Shown here one piece after another: positions 1 through 7,702 of a stretch of 22,109 nucleotides of DNA. The notes below the pieces were generated by a model, which was not told where the DNA came from, did no database searches, and worked only from the letters and a program-made list of their open reading frames with translations. Within the stretch, counting starts at the first letter, position 1. Every line of letters begins with the position of its first letter. A program made the translations under genes and the position numbers. The DNA comes from Saccoglossus kowalevskii (lineage: Eukaryota; Hemichordata; Enteropneusta; Harrimaniidae), in NCBI RefSeq assembly GCF_000003605.2, contig NW_003113492.1, positions 2,650 to 24,758 of the forward strand. Reading direction: 5' to 3'.

Positions 1-225
1 GCGAAGACAAAGGATGTTTATAAGATTAACATGGGCTTAAATAGCGTCCTCACTCCTTCTCTTTTCTACCTCCATGGGAGAACTAATGGGTATACTGAAA
101 TTTGCATAAATATTAAAACAATAGAGAACTTAAAACAATAGAACTATGACTAGGACAATACTACAATTAAACGCGTATCATATTGTTATGACATACAGTT
201 AAATTCATTACATTGGGTTCCAGGT
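1..225. other. Left-edge non-coding sequence
   Basis: AT-rich sequence with no supported exon. A 17-bp unit containing TTAAAACAATAGA occurs twice in tandem around 113-142. The last nine bases (217-225, GTTCCAGGT) are the left copy of the target duplication flanking the transposon that follows. Confidence 0.5.
217..225. repeat. Left target-site duplication of the transposon
   Basis: GTTCCAGGT, identical to 960-968, directly abuts the left terminal inverted repeat. It marks the insertion point of the element. Confidence 0.85.
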
Positions 226-959
226 TAGACTTGCTTGCAGTCTGTTGCGATTCCGATGATAAATTCTTGAAAAGTACATATAAACGCAAAAGTCATGTGA
301 CCGCGAAATCCCAACAGACTTGCCATCAGTGTAAGCGCCCTCACATTACCGGCCAGATTCGGGCTTGTAATGATTGATATGTCTAGTATGTTTCAAACAA
401 TCGGAAGACAGGCTAATTAACATATCAACTGAGACCCCGGAAATCATACACAACTTTTTCAAATTTAGAATATTTTTTGCGATAGCTGTCGCCTTCCTTG
501 AACAACTTCAACTGGCGACATTTGCCTGCAAAAGCGGATCAACAATCTCCTGGCAAGCAAGGGTCTTTTTACCAGCGTTAAGCAATTATTGCCTGTCGTT
601 TGCCTTTACGATGTCAAGACCGCACACAGTACAGATAATTTCTTGCGTTCTCGGAGAAACGGTGGTTGTTTTACTCAATTTTGTTGGCGTCAGCAACATG
701 GTAACATAGCGCGTAGCGCGAGACAAGTAAACACATGCACGTGCGATGTCCAGTTTATTGTTATGATTCGTGGCTCGGCTGCTCCGCCCACCTTATTACA
801 TATAAGCAAATTTACAAGCCCGAATCTGGTCGGTAATGTGAGGGCGCTTACACTGATGGCAAGTCTGTTGGGATTTCACGGTCTCATGACTTTCGCGTTC
901 ACCCCTCGTTTATGCAAAGGATTTTTCATCGGAATCGCAACAGACTGCAAGCAAGTCTA
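226..959. mobile_element. Non-autonomous DNA transposon with long TIRs, Mutator-like (MULE)
   Basis: The two ends are inverted copies of each other. The left arm is 226-370 and the right arm 812-959, about 145 bp each. The outer 34 bp (beginning TAGACTTGCTTGCAG) are identical in both arms; a diverged stretch of about 30 bp follows, then about 85 bp of near-identity. A perfect 9-bp direct repeat, GTTCCAGGT, abuts both ends (217-225 and 960-968), as expected for a target-site duplication. Long TIRs plus a 9-bp duplication are the hallmark of Mutator-like elements; Merlin (8-9 bp duplication, usually shorter TIRs) is the main alternative. The roughly 440-bp core is too short for a transposase, so the element must be mobilised in trans or be a dead deletion derivative. 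TIR similarity suggests fairly recent movement. The open frames crossing it on the + strand run through the TIRs and are not genes. Confidence 0.85.
586..699 (-). pseudogene. Short open segment with a CxxC motif inside the transposon
   Basis: On the minus strand a 37-codon open segment starts with ATG at 699 and stops at 586. It contains IICTVCGLDIVKANDRQ, a CxxC pair of the kind that begins a small zinc-binding fold. Immediately downstream on the same strand, another frame continues as LLNAGKKTLACQEIVDPLL before its own stop, so the two may be one ancestral exon broken by a frameshift. I do not recognise the family. It may be the remnant of the transposon's own gene or a captured host exon. 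This is inference from one motif and frame continuity. Confidence 0.3.
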
Positions 960-968
960 GTTCCAGGT
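960..968. repeat. Right target-site duplication of the transposon
   Basis: GTTCCAGGT, the second copy of the 9-bp duplication, directly follows the right terminal inverted repeat. Confidence 0.85.
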
Positions 969-1263
969 CTGAAATATGACTTGATCTTCTACATGTGGTA
1001 ACTGATCTTGTTTACTAGTAACAAAACAAACCCAGAAGTTGAAATACATGTATCTAAAATGCATAGACCACTAGAAGTATGAGGTAACAACACTGGATAA
1101 ATGTTTCCTCCTACCCAGTATACCGCAAATGCAAAATGTCCCATACACCCCCCCCCTCTCCCATCGATGAACTGTAGAGCCAATCCCACATTTACTGTAC
1201 ACATACATGTACTATAATAAACCATTCTAATGATGACAGTGGTTGGCAAGTGATGACAAATAT

Positions 1264-1317
1264 TACTGTATAATACTTATTTTCACTTGGAATTAATTTT
1301 CGCTGAAGGAATGATTA
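1264..1317. repeat. Solo arm of a MITE-like repeat family
   Basis: Begins TACTGTATAATACTTA and continues to CGCTGAAGGAATGATTA. It parallels the left arm of the inverted-repeat element at 18972-19181 (TACTGTAGAATACTTTA, then CGCTGAAGGGATGATT). No matching right arm was seen next to it, so this looks like a fragment. Confidence 0.5.
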
Positions 1318-1917
1318 TACTGCATTGGCGTGTAGTGTACATTTGTAACTAACAGTGTGAGTTTTTATGTTTGTTAAACCTAATTCTGCAAGATTCTGCA
1401 TGACTCACTTCTTCAGAAAGCATGTTAATGCTGATGCCCATATGTGGGATAGATGTATACAATGATTTCACATCCAAAGGAGGCTGGAAAAAGTAGGCAT
1501 ATCTGGCACAAGACGAAATAGTTCCAGTTTCCTAAGTACGTTATTGGTGTCTTGTGAATCTTGGGTAATAAATAGAACACTGGAGTAGGAGGTCCATGAA
1601 TAATAAGATTCCTGGCCTCACTCTGTAGATACCTGTCTTGAAAAAAACAACACCCATTAACAGAGTTGTTATAATATCCGGTTGGTGGTTATATTTGCTT
1701 CCAGTGCCTGGTAGCAAGTTGCATCCGTTAACTGCTACTGCTAAATACAAATCCTTATGCCTAACATCCCCAACCTTATCCTCTGATTTGATAACAACCT
1801 CAATGTGATTTTCGAGATGGAATACATGTAGCTGTAAGGTCCTATAATGTTGCCACTTCTGATTATTGAACTGGCTTGAGTTGATTCCCTGTCTGATTCC
1901 CTTTTCCTAAAGAGTAC

Positions 1918-2090
1918 TACTGTAAAATCTGTATTAGAAGCTGCATCTTTAATAGAAATCACAGCAATTCTTTTTGAATAATTGAGAATCAAAAATTCAT
2001 GTGTAGATGCTCTAATTGAAGCTGCATCCCCTCTGTTGCATTGTACTATTTTAATAGAAGCTGCGGCTTCTAATGAAGATTTTACAGTTT
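1918..2090. repeat. Imperfect inverted repeat with AGAAGCTGC motifs
   Basis: The left arm (about 1918-1960, containing CTGTAAAATCTG and TTAGAAGCTGCATCTTTAAT) matches, on the opposite strand, the right arm (about 2048-2090, ending GAAGATTTTACAG). The right arm also holds the near-palindrome AGAAGCTGCGGCTTCT. A related phrase, ATTAGAAGCGGATCTCCAAT, appears near 10366. It is likely a dispersed non-coding repeat. Confidence 0.45.
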
Positions 2091-2285
2091 TAATTCATAC
2101 TGCATCTTTAAGCTTGCCAATTTTACCTTACTCGGTTACAGAAATACTAGTAACAATAGAGGTACTAGTATTAATATATTAATTATTTCTATATTCTGTT
2201 AGTGTACCGGTATATGCAAATTATCTACCTTGTATACTTACAAAAATTCATTGATGATCATGATTTTTTCTTCACTAATGAACAG

Positions 2286-2387
2286 ACTGAATTTACAGAA
2301 GACGAACACAGATCAGTCCAAGAAGCACTAAGGCAGAGATTAGGACCAGAGTTTATCAGTCAGAGAGCTGGTCCAGGTGGCCAAAAG
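2286..2387 (+). CDS. RAD52: RAD52 exon (start of annealing domain)
   Basis: Encodes 34 codons, TEFTEDEH through GPGGQK, including [14 protein letters not shown], a signature of the RAD52 annealing domain; its final R is the equivalent of human R55. The acceptor is the AG at 2284-2285 after a T-rich tract; the donor GT is at 2388. Phase 0 at both ends. The reading frame stays open upstream to an ATG at 2214, but that stretch includes the polypyrimidine tract and looks like intron. A genuine start there is a weaker alternative. Confidence 0.93.
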
Positions 2388-5300
2388 GTATTTACTTGTA
2401 TACAAAATAAGAATTCTTAGATATTTTCTGTTTATGTTTTGCTCATTCCTTTACTGTGTTATTTACAAAGCATACTTATCCAAATACCGTTTGGTGAAAT
2501 TAAGTCACAAGAATGATATAGCATGTTGCAAAAACTGTAAACATAAAGTCAATTTAACTTTAATCCCCAGAAATTTAAACCACGGGTAACAATTTCCAAA
2601 CTAATTTGCATAATTACCAGTAATTCAATTAAATTATCACAAACCCTGTAATGATTAACACTTATTCTACCAGCCTCATGTACTTTTACATTGACTTGAC
2701 CGGATAAGGGTTAAAATACTTGATAAAACACTCATTCCAGATGCAAACAATAATATAATAAACCACTGTGGCAGTCAGGATAATGACTGTGGTGGTGTCA
2801 GACCAGTGTTGTGGTAAAACAAAGCACTGTGGCAGTCAGGATAATGACTGTGGTGGTGTCAGACTAGTGTAGTGGTAAAACAAAGCACTGTGGCAGTTTA
2901 CCACCCTTGTATCCTGTGGAGAATACTGAGCTTCAGTTGATTAATGTGCAAAGTAGATAAAGATGTCTTTATTAGATGTCAATGAACGATTTGCACAACA
3001 TCAAAACTGTGAAAATGTCATAAATTGTATTGAATATTAATAAATAGATTAATTAATTCACTTGAGAGATTCTAGTATGACATTTCACATTATTTCTGAC
3101 TTTCAGCTAGCATACATTGAAGGTTGGCGAATTATCCAGCTCGCAAACGAAACATTTGGTTTTAACGGCTGGAGTCATTCAGTGACACATCAAAATATTG
3201 GTAAGTTGAACAGCTACTGTAAACATAGTATTTACTTCGTTTTTTTTTTTAACTCCTTTAACTCTCGCAAATTGTGGAAAATATTTACAACATGTAAACC
3301 TTAAAATTTAAATGATTTTTAGCTAGTCTGAATGTTGGCAATCGTTTCAGCTTATTGATTGTTTGTTTGAATTACAATTTCTATTTCTTATGAATAGAGT
3401 TCAGACGTACATGAATTAACAAAGCTTCATTAATTTTTAAATTAATGTGGCCTACTGTAATTAGGATTGTATCAGAGGACTACTCAAATATTTCCTGTAA
3501 CTCATGCATTATTCATGCTATTGAATGTCATATACAGTGATGTTTTGATTGCTAGTGAAAAATGAACATAGAGTACCGTAATTACTGTGTATCAAACTGT
3601 TGCATTGAACATACCTAGTTGATTTACTGTACTTGCAGGATCATAAGTACCTCCCCCAGTATAAGCCCACCCTCTTTGTTTTTAGACATTTAACGAGTTT
3701 AGCCCAGGGTGTTTTTACTAGGCATCGACGATATTTTTTAAATTATGCGTGTAAAAAGTTTTTTTTTTTAATAAAAATTGTGATTGGTATAGTACCAGTA
3801 GTTTGGTTCGTTCTTTTATGAGAGTGCATGGGGAACGTACAGAACATGGTTTGCACCCTTTCTATTCTGTTATTTACTCAGGATGAACCCCGTACGGTAT
3901 TATCATTTTTACACCCAGAATGAGTTTTCATTGTACTCACTTTTGCATATGAACATGTAAACACAAGATTTAAAATCACTGCACTACTAAAAATTTAACC
4001 CAAGTATTCCTAAGTCTGTGATACATGAATATATAATGTGGAGTATAAAAAACACTGAGTTTCCTGGTTTGGTTACAACTTTTCAAATAATTGATTGCCT
4101 ATTGTTCTTCAACAATCACAATTTTAACATCTTCTTGAAAACTACAAGCCCAATGATTTAGATACTTGGTATTTTTCTCCGGAAGGTACCTTGGGTTGAC
4201 CTCTGTCAAATTTTTTTCCTTTTTTTGACGTCATCTTCAAGTCTATATTTTTGTGAATGTTTTTGTCATTTTTGGTAAAAAATAGTATTTTCGACTTCTT
4301 TTTACAAACTTATTAGCTCAGTTATATGTAATTGTATGTGAGAACCTTGGGTGGAACTCTATGGGATTGGTAACCAGCTGATTATATTTTTAATTGCCAT
4401 GGCAACATTAATGTAAACTACCATGGTTGTGATATGACAAGAGCATTGAGGGAACAATAACCATGGCAAAAAGCTAACAGCTACTATCTTATCAAACAGA
4501 ACATTGTCAACTTTATTTCGTGTGTGAAGTTGCTTGTTCATAAAAGTTCAAACAGTATGTTTCCTTTTAGTATGTTAATTCGACTGATTTTGATCGCCAC
4601 AGTCTGTTCTTTTAGTGGTCTGATGCTATATGAATGATCTCAGAGAACAGCTTGAATAATACAGGACTTACATTTCTTGCATGTTATTTCTACAGATTTT
4701 GTTGATCAGATGAACTCTAAGTATTATGTGGGTGTGAGCGCCATAGTTAAAGTACAATTAAAGGTAAACTTAATCAGTGTTTATAGGGATTTTGTGTTTG
4801 TACTTCTGCCAAGAGCATGTTCGATCTGTTTGAAAATTCATGCTGGCTGATTTGTAATCTACTAGAAAGTTTTTATTTTCTGTATAAACCGTCATACCTC
4901 AAAAAGATAGTGATACGGTTTCCTAAATTTTTTAAATATTGCCCTCATGAGGTTTTAATTCCAAGTTTTTTTGTTTTTCTGTGGGTGGCGCTATTCACTT
5001 GATGTATAATCCATGACACATGGATCATCCAAGCAGAGAAAGTAATAGACCTGATGTGTAATTGACCTTATTTTTTCTAGGATGGTGTTTTCCATGAGGA
5101 TGTGGGCTATGGAGTCAGTGAAGGCCAGAAATCCAAAGCACTCTCTTTAGAAAAGGCAAGGAAAGAAGCAGTGACAGATGGTCTCAAGAGGGCGCTTAAG
5201 TAAGTACCCCGTACATTGACGTGATTGTAAACATGACTATCTCTCCATTTGTATTCCCTGTACTGTACTGTCAAATATACACAAATATAACTTTTCAGTT

Positions 5301-7660
5301 GGCTTTGAACTTGCATTGTATTATGATTTTAATTTGGCTGGCAATAAATAAATATATATAATATATATACGGTGTCAGTGAAATTTTGTTTTCACAAATG
5401 CTATCAAATCTAGCAGTATCGGTAAATATTAAACTATTTACAGTACCTTGATGTGGGGATTCGGGGCTGCTTTTGAATATAATTGTTTTTAAAATTGTGA
5501 CAATGTAGACGAATGTTTTAAATTGTGTGAAAATGATATATGCGAAAATTCCTTTGCAGGAGTTTTGGTCATGGTCTTGGCAACTGTCTTGGTGATAAGG
5601 ATTACTTGAAATACATTGGAAAAGCTCCTAAACCTGTAAGTCAGTTTTAATAGTTTAGAGGAACAAAGCAGTTTTAGGTTCTACAGCTGTGGCACCGCGT
5701 CACGTTTGATAATTGACCCATAGTGAGCAATAGCGTCATCAGTCGGTTTCTGTACAAAAATGGGTCGTTGATATCTAGATCACACAATTTGTTCACATGT
5801 TTCCCTGGTTCCCGGTGCGCTGATGGGCTATCAAATGTTTACACAATGAAATCATTTGCATCCCTGCCTCACCACTATGTAGCCAACATTTGTTTATGCC
5901 TGAATATGCAATTAAGTTTCCAAGGTAATTGTGTGGGCATTGGGCAACTTTTTATCAGTTTTAAAGCATTTTTATAATGAACTATCAATGGTCTTCTACT
6001 ATTATTGTGTATTAAATAATGCATGTTTTTTCTTGTAGCCCCAAAGATCTTACGATCTTTCAGAAATGAAAAGGAATGACATTAGTGAACATGTTGAAGA
6101 AGCTAGATACAAAAAACCTAATCATGTCCATCATAACGGGGCATCCGTTAATCAGCCTGTCGCTATGGATACAGAAATATTTGATGCAGAAAAACATGAA
6201 CATCATTTGAGAACTGCCATCAGAACTCCTGAAGCGATTGCAGGCCCTAGTATGAGCAGAGCCGGGAATCAGAATATCTCTCCTAGCAACGATCAGGCTA
6301 AAAAGATGACACCTGTTGAAAAAACTTCAGGGCCAAAGATAAATTCAACAAACAGCCCCTTAAATCAGAATAATTTGGAAGTCAGATCGAACATTAGTGC
6401 ATTTATATCCCCAAGCAGTATACAGACTGCAGGGCCCAGTTCACGTATTGCCAGGCCAGTTATAATAAAGAATACACCTGTTCCAGGCATATCTGCTTCA
6501 TCTGATAGTGCTTTCAAAGCACCTAATTGTGTTGTACAGCCAAGAGCAGATGGTATTAAAAGATCTTTACCTGTGCCTAATAAATGCATCAAACAAGAAC
6601 CAAAGTAAGTTGACATTTATTACTCTCAGACATGTGTACATGAATGAGATCCAATGGTCTTGTTATCTCTTGTCACAATTACTGTACATTTGTTTGCTAT
6701 TTCTCATTTTCTTCCAAGCCCCTGAATTATACATGTATGTATTGAAAACACAGCTGACACTTTCATGTAATTTATTTGACTCTGATTGGATAATTTGATT
6801 GGGATAACTGCCTGATCCTATGTCGGTACAAGCTTGACAGATCAATGAAGCTACTATCACTGTGAATTTTTCAGGCATAATTTTTCTTGGATCAGTCTTG
6901 TTTCATGTACTGGTTATGTTGTGTTCTCATCAGTTTATTTTTAGTACATTGACCTGAACATGAGTGTGTCCTCTCTTAGAATTGCATATAAAGCAAAAAT
7001 TGCATTTATTGTATACTTTATCATTAGAATATTACCTATTTTTATGTGTTCTTGTCATTATACATTCAAAACGTTAAAGCGCTACTGTCATCGCACCATG
7101 CCATGTTCAATATGATACCCATAGTGATGTATACAACATGTGTAAAATGTATTGTTTTTGTTTGCTCCTAATCATTTCCTTAAGAGTCCTGTCAACTTGC
7201 TATGATCATCTAATACTCATTTTTGATGAGGATATACTACTGTGATTTTTTTTTATCTCTACTGAGATTGTTGTCCTCATTGCTTACCAAAGTCTTCTCA
7301 TACATAATATCTTTATATTGGTTGTTTGCGTTACCAGGATGCCTGCCAGTTCATCATCAAACGAAACCAATCCAAGAGAAATAAATTTGCCCCCCAAATC
7401 ATCAACCATTAAATCAACCTCGTCGTCCACTGCAGCCCCTGATGAATTGCTTCAGAGGAAATTAAGACAACAACAAAAACAGCTGGAGTTCAGGGAGAAT
7501 TTGAAAAAGAAGCAGCAACAGCAGCAAGAAATGAAAACACCAGCTAGACAGCACCCTCTGGTTGCGGATGAATGGGCTACAATGATGAATGGTAATACGT
7601 CACCGTTTCACCTTCACCTCATTCAGACGCAGTCTAAAAACGGGGACTTGTGTTTTGTTC

Positions 7661-7702
<42 letters not shown>

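Larger units (their letters stand above)
969..2285. other. 5' flank or first intron of RAD52, no supported exon
   Basis: The short open frames on both strands show no recognisable similarity. The stretch holds a C run (1148-1156), a single arm of the TACTGTA/TTTTCGCTG repeat family at 1264-1317, and an imperfect inverted repeat at about 1918-2090. The acceptor at 2284-2285 shows that at least part of this is intron, because RAD52 needs an upstream exon encoding about 28 residues. I could not find that exon here; it may lie left of the window. Confidence 0.5.

Noticed and set aside
374-960. Overlapping + strand open frames of 111 and 123 codons
   Set aside because: They lie within the transposon and run into or through its right inverted repeat. 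No family features.
5107-5316. Minus-strand open frame opposite a RAD52 exon
   Set aside because: A shadow of the highly conserved + strand exon.
6365-6616. Minus-strand open frame of 83 codons opposite the RAD52 linker exon
   Set aside because: The + strand frame has splice sites and continuity with RAD52; the minus frame has neither.
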